Shown one piece after another: positions 14,757 through 23,658 of a stretch of DNA of 64,000 nt; the stretch's first letter is position 1, and every line of letters begins with the position of its first letter. Source of the DNA: Modestobacter sp. VKM Ac-2986 (GTDB lineage: Bacteria > Actinomycetota > Actinomycetes > Mycobacteriales > Geodermatophilaceae); contig NZ_JAPVBH010000005.1 of NCBI RefSeq assembly GCF_026967795.1, forward strand, positions 60,671-124,670, given 5' to 3'. A model generated the notes under the pieces. It had not been told where the DNA came from, did no database searches, and saw only the letters and a program-made list of their open reading frames with translations. Both the position numbers and the translations under genes were made by a program.

Positions 14757-16472
14757 ATGCATCGTCGCCCCACCCGCGCACTGGCCGCCTCCGCGGCCGC
14801 GCTGTCCGCCCTCGCGCTGGCCGGTTGTGCCTCCAGCGACCGGGACGAGTCCGGGACCGCCGCAGGCGAGAGCAGCGCCAGCGGTGGCGGAGGCGGCACG
14901 TTCGTCTTCGGTGCCGCCGGCGACCCGACCATGTTCGACCCGGCCCTGGCCACCGACGGTGAGTCCTTCCGCGTCACCCGCCAGATCTACGAGGGCCTGC
15001 TGACCAACGCGCCCGGCACCGCGGACCTGGAGCCGGCGCTCGCGGAGAGCTACGACGTCTCCGAGGACGGCCTGACCTACACCTTCGCGCTGCGCGAGGG
15101 CGTCAAGTTCCACGACGGCACCGACTTCAACGCCGAGGCCGTCTGCTTCAACTTCGACCGTCAGTACAACTTCACCGGCCTGGCCGCCAGCCCCGCGGCC
15201 TCCGAGTACTGGCAGAACAACTTCGGCGGGTTCGCCAGCACCCCGGACGTCCCCAGCCTGTACGCCGGGTGCGAGGCCACCGACGCCGCGACCGCCGTCA
15301 TCACCCTCACCGAGACCACCAGCCGCTTCCCGGCCGTGCTGGCCCTGCCGAGCTTCGCCATCCAGAGCCCGGCCGCGCTGGAGCAGTACAAGGCCGACGA
15401 GCTGGGCGGCAACGGCGACGCGCTGACCTACTCCGAGTACGCCACCGCGCACCCGACCGGCACCGGCCCCTTCAAGTTCGGCAGCTGGGACCGGGGCAAC
15501 AAGACGGTCAGCATCGTCAAGAACGCCGACTACTGGGGCGAGGCCGCCGGCGTCGACGAGATCGTCTTCCGCTCCATCGCCGACGGCAACACCCGCCGCC
15601 AGGAGCTGCAGGCCGGCTCCATCGACGGCTACGACCTCGTCGCCCCGGCCGACTACCAGGCGCTGGAGCAGGGCGGCTTCCAGGTCCTGCCCCGCGACCC
15701 GTTCAACGTCCTCTACCTGGGCATGAACGGCGGCGGCATCGAGGGCACCAGCGCGAACCCGGCCCTGCAGGACGTCCGCGTCCGCCAGGCCATCGCCCAC
15801 GCCATCGACCGCGACACCATCGTGCGCTCGCTGCTCCCCGAGGGCGCCGAGGCCGCGATCGAGTTCGTGCCCCCGGCCGTCGACGGCTGGACCCAGGACG
15901 TCACGCAGTACGCCTACGACCCGGAGCGGTCCAAGTCGCTGCTGGCCGAGGCCGGCGCGACCGGCACGACGCTGCGCTTCTACTACCCGACGGACGTCAG
16001 CCGGCCCTACCTGCCGGACCCGGCCGCCATGTACGAGGTCATCAGCAAGAACCTGACCGACGCCGGGTTCACCGTCGAGCCGACCTCCCTCCCGTGGAAC
16101 CCGGACTACCTCGACGCCGTGCAGGCCGGCCAGGCCGACGTCCACCTGCTCGGCTGGACCGGTGACTACAACGACGCCTACAACTTCATCGGCACGTTCT
16201 TCGCCGACGCCGGTGGCGGCAAGATGAAGGCCGAGTTCGGTGGCTGGAGCGCCCCGGAGGTCTTCTCCTCCCTGGCCGCCGGTGACAGCGAGCCCGACGT
16301 CGAGGCCCGCGGTCCGCTCTACGAGGCGGCCAACAAGGCGATCATGGACTTCCTCCCGGCGGTCCCGATCTCCCACGCCCCGAACGCGATCGTCGTCGCC
16401 GAGAACGTCTCGGGCCTGGTCCCGAGCCCGCTGTCGGCCGAGGACTTCTCCACGGTCACGATCAGCGAGTGA
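14757..16472 (+). CDS. ABC transporter substrate-binding lipoprotein, family 5 (peptide/nickel type)
   Basis: 571 residues from ATG 14757 (AGAAGG upstream). Lipoprotein signal with lipobox LALAGC (Cys about residue 23), then a Ser/Gly spacer and the SBP_bac_5 fold: TMFDPALATDGESFRVTRQIYEGL, VKFHDGTDFNAEAVCFNFDR, HPTGTGPFKFGSWDRGNKTV, DVRVRQAIAHAIDRDTIV, and C-terminal PAVPISHAPNAIVVAENV. Captures oligopeptides or similar solutes outside the membrane and delivers them to the permeases encoded downstream. Actual substrate cannot be read from sequence. First gene of a five-gene importer operon, separated from the rest by a strong hairpin. Confidence 0.9.
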   Translation: MHRRPTRALAASAAALSALALAGCASSDRDESGTAAGESSASGGGGGTFVFGAAGDPTMFDPALATDGESFRVTRQIYEGLLTNAPGTADLEPALAESYDVSEDGLTYTFALREGVKFHDGTDFNAEAVCFNFDRQYNFTGLAASPAASEYWQNNFGGFASTPDVPSLYAGCEATDAATAVITLTETTSRFPAVLALPSFAIQSPAALEQYKADELGGNGDALTYSEYATAHPTGTGPFKFGSWDRGNKTVSIVKNADYWGEAAGVDEIVFRSIADGNTRRQELQAGSIDGYDLVAPADYQALEQGGFQVLPRDPFNVLYLGMNGGGIEGTSANPALQDVRVRQAIAHAIDRDTIVRSLLPEGAEAAIEFVPPAVDGWTQDVTQYAYDPERSKSLLAEAGATGTTLRFYYPTDVSRPYLPDPAAMYEVISKNLTDAGFTVEPTSLPWNPDYLDAVQAGQADVHLLGWTGDYNDAYNFIGTFFADAGGGKMKAEFGGWSAPEVFSSLAAGDSEPDVEARGPLYEAANKAIMDFLPAVPISHAPNAIVVAENVSGLVPSPLSAEDFSTVTISE

Positions 16473-16474
16473 AC

Positions 16475-16518
16475 ACACACCACCGGGGCGGCCCTGACGG
16501 GTCGCCCCGGTGGTGTGT
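16475..16518 (+). terminator. Attenuating hairpin after binding-protein gene
   Basis: Perfect 16-bp stem ACACACCACCGGGGCG (16475-16490) / CGCCCCGGTGGTGTGT (16503-16518), 12-nt loop, 3 nt after the stop. Placed between the binding protein and the permeases, it would let the binding protein be made in excess. Confidence 0.75.
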
Positions 16519-16558
16519 CCACCCCCGGTCGTCGATCCAGGAAGGCTGACCAGCCAGC

Positions 16559-17563
16559 GTGCTCCGCTTCATCGTCCGACGGCTCCTGCAGCTGATCCCG
16601 ATCCTCCTGGGCCTCTCGGTCCTGCTGTTCGCCTGGCTGCGTGCCTTGCCCGGCGGACCGGCCCAGGCTGCGCTCGGTGAGCGCGCCACCCCCGAGGACA
16701 TCGCCCGGTACAACGAGACGTTCGGTCTCGACCAGCCGGTGCTCGTCCAGTACGGCAAGTTCCTCGGCCGTGCCCTCCAGCTGGACTTCGGGACCTCGTC
16801 CCGCACCGGCCAGGCGGTCACGACCGAGTTCCTCGAGCGCTTCCCCGGCACCCTCGAGCTGACGATCTTCGCGATGGTGTTCGCCATCGGCATCGGCATC
16901 CCGCTCGGCTACCTCGCCGCCCGCCGGCACGGCAGCTGGATCGACTCCAGCTCGGTCATCGGCTCACTGCTGGGCGTGGCCATCCCGGTCTTCTTCCTGG
17001 CCTACCTGCTGCGGCTGCTGTTCGCCGTCCAGCTCGGCTGGCTGCCCGGCTCGGGCCGGCAGGACGTGCGCATCGACGCCACGCACATCACCAACTTCTT
17101 CGTCCTCGACGGGCTGATGACCCGGGAGTTCGACGCCGCCTGGGACGCCGTCCTGCACCTGGTGCTGCCCGGCATCGCGCTCGGCACGATCCCGCTGGCC
17201 ATCATCGTGCGGATCACCCGCGCCTCGGTCCTGGACGTGGTGAACGAGGACTACGTCCGGACGGCGAACGCCAAGGGCCTGGCCACCGCGACCGTGCGGC
17301 GACGGCACATCATCCGCAACGCCCTGCTCCCGGTGTCCACCACGATCGGCCTGCAGACCGGTCTGCTGCTGTCCGGCGCGGTGCTGACCGAGACCGTGTT
17401 CGCCTTCGGCGGTGTCGGCTCCGCGCTGCGCGACGCCATCGCGAACCGGGACTACGCACTGCTGCAGGGCTTCATCCTCATCCTGGCGGTGGTCTACGTG
17501 CTCGTGAACCTGTTGGTGGACATCTCCTACGGGCTGCTCGACCCCCGGGTGCGCGTCCGATGA
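16559..17563 (+). CDS. Peptide-type ABC transporter permease (DppB/OppB family)
   Basis: 334 residues from GTG 16559, with AGGAAGG upstream. Six transmembrane segments: N-terminal LLQLIPILLGLSVLLFAWL, then four central and one near the C-terminus (LILAVVYVLVNLLVDISYG). The EAA loop interacting with the ATPase is EDYVRTANAKGLATATVRRRHIIRNALLP. Conserved end DISYGLLDPRVR. Forms the channel with the next gene product. Overlaps it by 4 bp (ATGA). Confidence 0.93.
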   Translation: MLRFIVRRLLQLIPILLGLSVLLFAWLRALPGGPAQAALGERATPEDIARYNETFGLDQPVLVQYGKFLGRALQLDFGTSSRTGQAVTTEFLERFPGTLELTIFAMVFAIGIGIPLGYLAARRHGSWIDSSSVIGSLLGVAIPVFFLAYLLRLLFAVQLGWLPGSGRQDVRIDATHITNFFVLDGLMTREFDAAWDAVLHLVLPGIALGTIPLAIIVRITRASVLDVVNEDYVRTANAKGLATATVRRRHIIRNALLPVSTTIGLQTGLLLSGAVLTETVFAFGGVGSALRDAIANRDYALLQGFILILAVVYVLVNLLVDISYGLLDPRVRVR

Positions 17564-18504
17564 CCGCCGCCCTGGGCTCGACCCGCCGCGACAAGATCGA
17601 CGAGCTGGCCGCCCGCGCCGGTCAGGTGCCCGCGGGCGGGGGCGGGGTCTCGCTGGCCCGCAGCGCCTTCCGCCGGCTGCGCCGCGACCCGGTGGCGATC
17701 ATCGGCGCGGTCATCGTCGTCGCCTTCCTCCTCGTCGCCGCGCTGGCGCCGTGGCTGGCCCCGCGGGACCCGCTGGAGCAGGCGCTGCTGTCGGAGGTCC
17801 GGCAGGGCTCCATCCCCGGCTCCCGGGAGGGCTTCCCGCTCGGGGTCGACCAGCTGGGCCGGGACGTGCTGTCCCGGCTGATCTACGGCTCGCGCCAGTC
17901 GCTGCTGATCGGGGTGGTCTCCACCGTCCTCGGCGCCGTGGCCGGCATGGCGCTGGGCGTGCTCGCCGGCGCGTTCGGCGGCTGGGTCGACACCGTGGTG
18001 ATGCGCTTCGTGGACATCCTGCTGTCCATCCCCGGCCTGCTGATGGCCATCAGCATCTCGGTGCTGCTGGGCCAGAACCAGTACGCGCTGATGATCGCCA
18101 TCGCGGTCACCCAGGTGCCGGTCTTCGCCCGGCTGCTGCGCGGGTCGATGCTGTCCCAGCGGGACAGCGACTACGCCCTCGCCGCGAAGGCGCTGGGGGT
18201 CAAGCGCAGCAGGATCGTGCTCGGGCACGTGCTGCCCAACTCGCTGTCGCCGGTGATCGTCCAGGCCACCCTCTCGCTGGCCACGGCGATCATCGAGGCC
18301 GCGGCGCTGAGCTTCCTGGGTCTCGGCGACCCCGACATCAGCCGGCCGGAGTGGGGCGCGATGCTCTCCAGTGCCCAGGCCGTGCTGTCCTTCGCACCCA
18401 TGCTGGCCGTCTACCCGGCGCTGTGCATCATCGTGGTCGCGCTCGGCTTCACCCTGCTCGGGGAGTCGCTGCGCGAGGCCCTCGACCCGAAGTTCCGGAG
18501 GTGA
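17560..18504 (+). CDS. Peptide-type ABC transporter permease (DppC/OppC family)
   Basis: 314 residues. N-terminal cytoplasmic segment FRRLRRDPVAIIGAVIVVAFLLVAALAPWLAP, then the periplasmic PLGVDQLGRDVLSRLIYGSRQSLLIGV block that is diagnostic for DppC. EAA loop SDYALAAKALGVKRSRIVLGHVLPNSL; C-terminus ALGFTLLGESLREALDPKFR. Translationally coupled to the upstream permease (ATGA) and 2 bp from the ATPase gene start. Confidence 0.93.
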   Translation: MTAALGSTRRDKIDELAARAGQVPAGGGGVSLARSAFRRLRRDPVAIIGAVIVVAFLLVAALAPWLAPRDPLEQALLSEVRQGSIPGSREGFPLGVDQLGRDVLSRLIYGSRQSLLIGVVSTVLGAVAGMALGVLAGAFGGWVDTVVMRFVDILLSIPGLLMAISISVLLGQNQYALMIAIAVTQVPVFARLLRGSMLSQRDSDYALAAKALGVKRSRIVLGHVLPNSLSPVIVQATLSLATAIIEAAALSFLGLGDPDISRPEWGAMLSSAQAVLSFAPMLAVYPALCIIVVALGFTLLGESLREALDPKFRR

Positions 18505-18506
18505 CC

Positions 18507-19583
18507 ATGAACGGCTCGACCGCGTTCTCGGCGGCGCCTCGGCACGCCGCCTCCACGACCCCGGTCCTCGAGGTCGAGGACCTCTCGGTCCGCTTCACCC
18601 GCCGCGGCGAGGCCGGCACCCAGGCCGTCGACGGGGTCAGCTTCTCCGTCGCCCCCGGGGAGACCATCGGCCTGGTCGGGGAGTCCGGCTGTGGCAAGTC
18701 GGTGACCTCGCTGGCGGTGATGGGCCTGCTGCCCAAGCGCGGCGTGCAGGTCGCCGGCTCGGTGCGGCTCGACGGCCAGGAGCTGCTCGGTGCCGGTGAC
18801 CGCGCGCTGCGCAAGCTCCGCGGCGCCGACATGGCGATGGTCTTCCAGGACCCGCTGTCCTCGCTGAACCCGACGGTCACCATCGGCGTCCAGGTGACCG
18901 AGGTGCTCAAGGAGCACCGCGGGATGAGCGGCAAGGAGGCCACCGAGGAGGCCGCCGACCTGCTGGACCGGGTAGGCATCCCCGACCCGCGCCGGCGGCT
19001 GGGGGAGTACCCGCACCAGCTCTCCGGCGGCATGCGCCAGCGCGCGCTCATCGCCATGGCGCTGGCCTGCTCGCCGCGGCTGCTCATCGCCGACGAGCCC
19101 ACCACCGCCCTCGACGTCACCATCCAGGCGCAGATCCTGGAGCTGCTGCGCGAGCTCGTGCAGGGCTCCGGGACGGCGCTGGTGATGATCACCCACGACC
19201 TGGGCGTCGTCGCCGGGCTCTGCGACCGCGTCCACGTCATGTACGCCGGCCGGATCATCGAGACCGCCGACCGTGGCGACCTGTTCGCCCGCCCGCGGCA
19301 CCCCTACACCGGCGGCCTGCTGGCTTCGGTACCGCGGCTGGACACCACCCGGGGCACCCCGCTGACCCCGATCCGCGGGTCCGCCCGCGACGCCATCCCG
19401 TGGGCCCAGGGCTGCGCCTTCGCCCCGCGCTGCGACTCCGGCCGCGACGACTGCCTCACCGAGGTGGCCGGCAGCACCGTGCCGCTGGAGTCCGACGGCG
19501 CCGGCCGCGAGCTGCGCTGCCGCCACCCGCTGACCGTCCCGCCCGTCGCCGGGTCGCCGACCACCCCGGGAGCCGACCGATGA
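18507..19583 (+). CDS. Peptide ABC transporter ATP-binding protein (DppD/OppD family)
   Basis: 358 residues from ATG 18507, chosen because it follows the permease stop directly with GGAGG upstream. Walker [18 protein letters not shown]-loop [14 protein letters not shown], signature [15 protein letters not shown], Walker [14 protein letters not shown]-loop ITHDLGVV. C-terminal oligopeptide/dipeptide extension with [15 protein letters not shown], the Cys motif that often carries an iron-sulfur cluster in this subfamily. Overlaps the next gene by 4 bp. Confidence 0.93.
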   Translation: MNGSTAFSAAPRHAASTTPVLEVEDLSVRFTRRGEAGTQAVDGVSFSVAPGETIGLVGESGCGKSVTSLAVMGLLPKRGVQVAGSVRLDGQELLGAGDRALRKLRGADMAMVFQDPLSSLNPTVTIGVQVTEVLKEHRGMSGKEATEEAADLLDRVGIPDPRRRLGEYPHQLSGGMRQRALIAMALACSPRLLIADEPTTALDVTIQAQILELLRELVQGSGTALVMITHDLGVVAGLCDRVHVMYAGRIIETADRGDLFARPRHPYTGGLLASVPRLDTTRGTPLTPIRGSARDAIPWAQGCAFAPRCDSGRDDCLTEVAGSTVPLESDGAGRELRCRHPLTVPPVAGSPTTPGADR

Positions 19584-20725
19584 CCACCGAGCCCACGAGC
19601 CCCGCGTCCGGACCGCTGCTGCAGGTCCAGGGCCTGCAGGTGCACTTCCCGATCCGCCGCGGCCTGTTCGTCGACCGCACCGTCGGGCACGTGCGTGCCG
19701 TCGACGGCGTCGACCTGTCCATCGACCGCGGGACGACGTACGGCCTGGTCGGGGAGTCCGGCTGCGGCAAGTCCACGCTGGGCCGGGCCATCCTGCGGCT
19801 CACCGAGCCCACCGCGGGCAAGGTGCTCTTCGACGGCACCGACGTCGCCTCGCTCAAGCCCGAGCCGATGCGGCACATGCGCCGCCGCATGCAGATGGTC
19901 TTCCAGGACCCGCTGGGCTCCCTCGACCCCCGCCAGGACGTCGAGTCGCTGCTGGCCGAGCCGCTGCACGCCCACGGCCTGGGCGGCGACAAGCCCGCCA
20001 TCGCCCGGCGGCTGCGCGAGCTGCTGGACGCCGTGGGCCTGCCCGAGGCCGCGCTGCGCCGCTACCCGCACGAGTTCTCCGGTGGCCAGCGGCAGCGCAT
20101 CGGCATCGCCCGGGCGATCACCGTCGAGCCCGACCTGCTCATCGCCGACGAGCCGGTGTCGGCCCTCGACGTCTCGGTGCAGGCGCAGGTGCTCAACCTG
20201 CTCGAGGAGCTGCAGGAGCGGCTCGGGCTCACCTACCTGGTCATCGCCCACGACCTGGCCGTCGTCCGGCACATCAGCGACGTCGTCGGGGTCATGTACC
20301 TCGGCTCGCTGGTGGAGCAGGCACCTGCCGACGCGCTCTACGAGGCGCCGCTGCACCCGTACACGCGGGCCCTGATGAGCGCCGTCCCGGTACCGGACCC
20401 GGTGCTCGAGGACTCCCGCGAGCGGATCCTGCTGTCGGGCGACCTGCCCTCGCCGGCCAACCCGCCGTCGGGCTGCCGGTTCCACACCCGCTGCCCCTGG
20501 CGGCAGGAGACCCGCTGCGACGACGAGGTGCCGGTGCTGCGCGAGCTCGCGCCGTTGCACCTGGTCAGCTGCCACTGGGCCGAGGACATCCGCGACGGCC
20601 GGCTGCTGCCGAAGTCGGCCGACGAGGTCGCCGCCATCCAGGGGGTGTCGGTCGGCCCGACCGGCGCCGACCAGCCCGTGGACAGCATGATCGGCGGCGT
20701 CGACGAGCCCGTCGAGTTCCGCTGA
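19580..20725 (+). CDS. Peptide ABC transporter ATP-binding protein (DppF/OppF family)
   Basis: 381 residues from ATG 19580 (ATGA overlap). Walker [32 protein letters not shown], signature [14 protein letters not shown], Walker [21 protein letters not shown]. The extension includes [17 protein letters not shown], a Cys cluster like that of DppD. The loop [16 protein letters not shown] is characteristic of OppF. It pairs with DppD as a heterodimeric motor. Last gene of the operon; its 3' flank holds repeat copy E shared with the convergent Rieske gene. Confidence 0.93.
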   Translation: MTTEPTSPASGPLLQVQGLQVHFPIRRGLFVDRTVGHVRAVDGVDLSIDRGTTYGLVGESGCGKSTLGRAILRLTEPTAGKVLFDGTDVASLKPEPMRHMRRRMQMVFQDPLGSLDPRQDVESLLAEPLHAHGLGGDKPAIARRLRELLDAVGLPEAALRRYPHEFSGGQRQRIGIARAITVEPDLLIADEPVSALDVSVQAQVLNLLEELQERLGLTYLVIAHDLAVVRHISDVVGVMYLGSLVEQAPADALYEAPLHPYTRALMSAVPVPDPVLEDSRERILLSGDLPSPANPPSGCRFHTRCPWRQETRCDDEVPVLRELAPLHLVSCHWAEDIRDGRLLPKSADEVAAIQGVSVGPTGADQPVDSMIGGVDEPVEFR

Positions 20726-20743
20726 CGGAGGACCCCTCCGCCC

Positions 20744-20797
20744 GGCCCTCTGCGGGGTCCCGCCGCGAGCTCGCGAGTGGTGGGAGCAGAGGGGTCC
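20744..20797 (-). repeat. Dispersed covarying hairpin, copy E (inverted)
   Basis: On the minus strand GGACCCC-TCTGC (20786-20797) pairs with GCAGA-GGGCC (20744-20753), core CCCACCACTCGCGAGCTCGCGGCGGGACCCC. Lies between the convergent dppF-like and Rieske genes and is oriented as a 3' element of the Rieske gene. A short overlapping repeat GGACCCCT (20730-20737) / AGGGGTCC (20790-20797) extends it. Confidence 0.78.
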
Positions 20798-20798
20798 G

Positions 20799-21155
20799 CT
20801 AGTCGACGACGACGTCGGTGCCCTGGCGGTGGGCGCGGCGCACGCGCAGGCGCACCACCTGACCCAGGCGCTTGACCAGGCCGGTGTAGCCCGGCGTCGG
20901 GCCGTGGTAGCCGAGGAACCCGCGCGGCCCGGACACCATCTCGCCGGTGTGCAGGTCGTAGCGGGCCTGGTGCCAGGGGCAGACGAGGCAGCCGTCGGCG
21001 TCCAGGCTGCCCTGGGACAGGTCGGCGAGCTGGTGCCGGCAGCGGCGGGACACGGCGGACAGCCGGCCGTCGGCGTTGGTGACGGCCCACGGGCCGGCCT
21101 GACGGACGGCGCCGGGCGGCAGGTCGGCGGCGGGGACGCGGTGGGACTTCGGCAC
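20799..21155 (-). CDS. Rieske [2Fe-2S] ferredoxin-like protein
   Basis: 118 residues from GTG 21155, preceded by GGAGG 6 nt away; longer in-frame starts have no such support. Rieske cluster ligands are complete: CRHQLADLSQG and CPWHQARYD (C-x-H ... C-x2-H). After them DLHTGEMVSGPRGF and LVKRLGQVVRLRVRRA. No signal peptide or membrane segment, so a soluble electron carrier or a small oxygenase-partner-like protein. No oxygenase gene is nearby. The redox partner is unknown. Confidence 0.88.
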   Translation of the reverse strand: MPKSHRVPAADLPPGAVRQAGPWAVTNADGRLSAVSRRCRHQLADLSQGSLDADGCLVCPWHQARYDLHTGEMVSGPRGFLGYHGPTPGYTGLVKRLGQVVRLRVRRAHRQGTDVVVD

Positions 21156-21303
21156 GGGTGCCTCCAGGTCGGGGTGGGGACCCGGGCCTACCCCCGCCGG
21201 GACGCGGTCAGACGCAGATCGGTGGTGGACAACAAGATGGCCCCGATGCCGGCCTGACCGGCATGATCGCGCCCGCGGACGCCGGATCGGCGACGATGGA
21301 CCC

Positions 21304-23418
21304 ATGCCCCGCCTCGCCCGACTGCTCGCCGTCCTGCTCGCGCTGGCCGCCACCCTGGTGATGACCGGTACCGCCCACGCCGAGCAGCCCGGACGGCTCG
21401 CCCAGCCGGTGACCGACACCGCCGGGGTCCTGGGTGACGGCGCCGCCGCGGCGGAGGACGCCATCGAGCGGCTGCGCACCCAGGAGGGCATCCGGCTCTA
21501 CGCCGTGTTCGTCGACACCTTCGACGGCCTCGACCGGCAGGACTGGGCCGACAGCACCGCCGAGCGCTCCGGCCTGGGCGCCGACGGCATCGTGTTCGCG
21601 GTGGCCGTCGACCCCTCGGTCCGGTCCTACGCGGTGTCGGTCGACCAGCGCTCCCCGGTCTCCGATGCCCGGCTGCGCGACGTGCTCAGCTCCGACGTCC
21701 AGCCGGCGTTGTCGGCCAGCGACTGGTCCGGCGCCGTGGTCGCGCTGGCCGACGGGCTGGCCGGTGACGGCTCCGCCGCGGGCACCGGGTCGGCAGGCAG
21801 CAGCAGTGGCGGTGGCGGCGGGGGAGGCGCTCTGGCCGTGGTCGCGGGCGTCGCGGTGGTCGGTGGCGGTGGCTACCTCCTCGTCCGCAACCGGCGCCGC
21901 CGCAGTCAGGTGCAGGAGCAGGAGGTGGCGGCCGCCCGGGCAGCCGACCCCTTCCCGGACGAGACGACCGAGCAGCTCACCTTCCGGGCCAGCGGCGCGC
22001 TGCTGGAGCTGGACGAGGCGGCCCGCACGTCCTCCTTGGAGCTGGACTTCGCCCGCGCCCAGTACGGCGACGAGTCGGTGGCCGGGTTCGCCGAGGCGCT
22101 GGCCCGGTCGCAGACGGAGCTGCAGCAGGCGTTCACGCTGCGCCAGCAGCTGGACGACGAGGTCCCCGAGGACGAGCCGACGAAGCGCCGCATGCTGGCC
22201 GAGATCCTCCGGCTGACCGGCGCGGCCGACGAGCGGCTGGACGCCCAGGCCGAGGCGTTCGACCGGCTGCGCGACCTGGAGCGGAACGCACCGCAGGCGC
22301 TGGAGCGGCTCACCCCGCAGATCGCCGAGCTGGAGCAGCGGCTCCCCGCCGAGGAGCGGCGGCTGGCCGACCTGCGCGGCCGGTACGCCGACAGCGCCGT
22401 GGCACCGGTGGCCGGCAACCCCGCCCAGGCGCGGGCGCTGCTGGCCGCTGCCGGTGCCGAGATCGCCGACGCCCGCGACCTGCTCGCCGCCGGCACGGCC
22501 GGCAAGGCGGTGGCCTCGGTGCGCACCGCCGAGGACGCGGTCGCGCAGACCCGCACGCTGCTCGACGCCATCGGCCGACTGGCCGCCGACCTCGACGCGG
22601 CGCCCGGCCGGCTGGCCCAGGTGCGGGCGGAGGTCCAGCAGGACCTCGCCGAGGCGCGCAGCCTGCTGTCCGGGAGCGGTGCGGGGAGCGGCGATCTCCC
22701 CGGACTCGTCGCCCGCGCCGAGGCGGCCCTGGCCGCGGCCGACGGGGCGACGACCGGCCAGCGCCCCGACCCGCTGGCCACGCTCCGGCAGCTGGAGGAG
22801 GCCGACATCGCCCTGGACCGGTCGCTCGGCGCCGCCCGGGACGCAGCCACCCGGTTCCGCCGGGCCGCCTCCGCCCTGGACCAGACGCTGCTCACCGCCC
22901 GGTCGGCGGTCGCCGCTGCCGGTGACTTCATCAGCACCCGGCGGGGTGCCGTCGGGCCGGAGGCGCGCACCCGGCTCGCCGAGGCGCAGCGTCGGCTGGA
23001 CGCCGCCGTCAGCACGGGCCCGGCCGACCCGGTCGCCGCGCTCGCGGAGGCCCAGCAGGCGGCGAGCCTCGCCCAGCACGCCCTCGACCTGGCCCGTGCC
23101 GACGTCGACCAGTGGGCCGGCGGCGGCTACGGCGGTGGGCCGGGGTACGGCCCGGGTCCGGTGCAGCCCGGTTACGGCGGTCGTCCCGGCGTCGACCTGG
23201 GCAGCCTGGTGCTCGGCGGCATCCTGCTCGGGGGCGGGGGCTCCCGGCGCGGCGGCGGCTTCGGCGGTGGCGGCCTGGGTGGTGGCTTCGGTGGTGGTGG
23301 CTTGGGCGGTGGCTTCGGTGGCGGCGGCTTCGGCGGCGGTGGCGGGCGCCGGGGTTCCAGCGGCAGCTTCGGTGGCTCGGGCAGCCGCGGCCGGCGTGGC
23401 GCCGGCGGGGGCTTCTGA
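21304..23418 (+). CDS. TPM-domain secreted/membrane protein with glycine-rich tail
   Basis: 704 residues. Signal peptide (1-27, LARLLAVLLALAATLVMTGTAHA) and an extracellular TPM domain (about 30-160): PVTDTAGVLGDGAAAAEDAIERL, RLYAVFVDTFDGLDRQDW, DGIVFAVAVDPSVRSYAVS. A Ser/Gly linker precedes a transmembrane helix (about 178-198). The long cytoplasmic part (about 205-600) is strongly helical with coiled-coil character. The tail (about 610-704) is almost pure Gly/Arg/Ser with GGGFGGGGLGG units. TPM proteins occur in photosystem repair and membrane-stress contexts elsewhere, but the actinobacterial version has no assigned role. Monocistronic. Confidence 0.82.
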   Translation: MPRLARLLAVLLALAATLVMTGTAHAEQPGRLAQPVTDTAGVLGDGAAAAEDAIERLRTQEGIRLYAVFVDTFDGLDRQDWADSTAERSGLGADGIVFAVAVDPSVRSYAVSVDQRSPVSDARLRDVLSSDVQPALSASDWSGAVVALADGLAGDGSAAGTGSAGSSSGGGGGGGALAVVAGVAVVGGGGYLLVRNRRRRSQVQEQEVAAARAADPFPDETTEQLTFRASGALLELDEAARTSSLELDFARAQYGDESVAGFAEALARSQTELQQAFTLRQQLDDEVPEDEPTKRRMLAEILRLTGAADERLDAQAEAFDRLRDLERNAPQALERLTPQIAELEQRLPAEERRLADLRGRYADSAVAPVAGNPAQARALLAAAGAEIADARDLLAAGTAGKAVASVRTAEDAVAQTRTLLDAIGRLAADLDAAPGRLAQVRAEVQQDLAEARSLLSGSGAGSGDLPGLVARAEAALAAADGATTGQRPDPLATLRQLEEADIALDRSLGAARDAATRFRRAASALDQTLLTARSAVAAAGDFISTRRGAVGPEARTRLAEAQRRLDAAVSTGPADPVAALAEAQQAASLAQHALDLARADVDQWAGGGYGGGPGYGPGPVQPGYGGRPGVDLGSLVLGGILLGGGGSRRGGGFGGGGLGGGFGGGGLGGGFGGGGFGGGGGRRGSSGSFGGSGSRGRRGAGGGF

Positions 23419-23553
23419 CCCGGACGGCGCCCGTCGCGGGACGGCCGGGTCGGGCTCGCGCCGGTCGGGCTCGTGCCGGCCGCCGTCCGGGGGCGGTCGT
23501 GACCGGAGAGTTCCGGAACGGGGTCTTGCCATCGGCGAGCTCTCGGGAGAAGC

Positions 23554-23567
23554 TGTGACGGCTCCCA
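23554..23567. promoter_or_regulatory. Degenerate CebR-type box
   Basis: TGTGACGGCTCCCA matches 11 of 14 positions of the CebR consensus TGGGAGCGCTCCCA. Its centre is 48 bp from the centre of the perfect box downstream. Confidence 0.45.
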
Positions 23568-23601
23568 CACTTCTTCTTCGCTGGGTTGTCGCGCAGCGGC
23601 G

Positions 23602-23615
23602 TGGGAGCGCTCCCA
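23602..23615. promoter_or_regulatory. CebR-type operator
   Basis: Perfect 14-bp palindrome TGGGAGCGCTCCCA, identical to the CebR (cellobiose-responsive LacI-family repressor) box known from Streptomyces. It lies 43 bp upstream of the ATG of the GH6 cellulase gene. A LacI-family gene 8 kb away is the likely regulator. Confidence 0.85.
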
Positions 23616-23658
23616 CAGGGCAACGCGGCTCTGTGGGTCCCCTGACGACAGGACGACG

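Noticed and set aside
23250..23400. GGTGGCTTCGGTGG-type repeats
   Set aside because: Coding repeats of the Gly-rich TPM protein tail. No CRISPR spacing or spacer variation.
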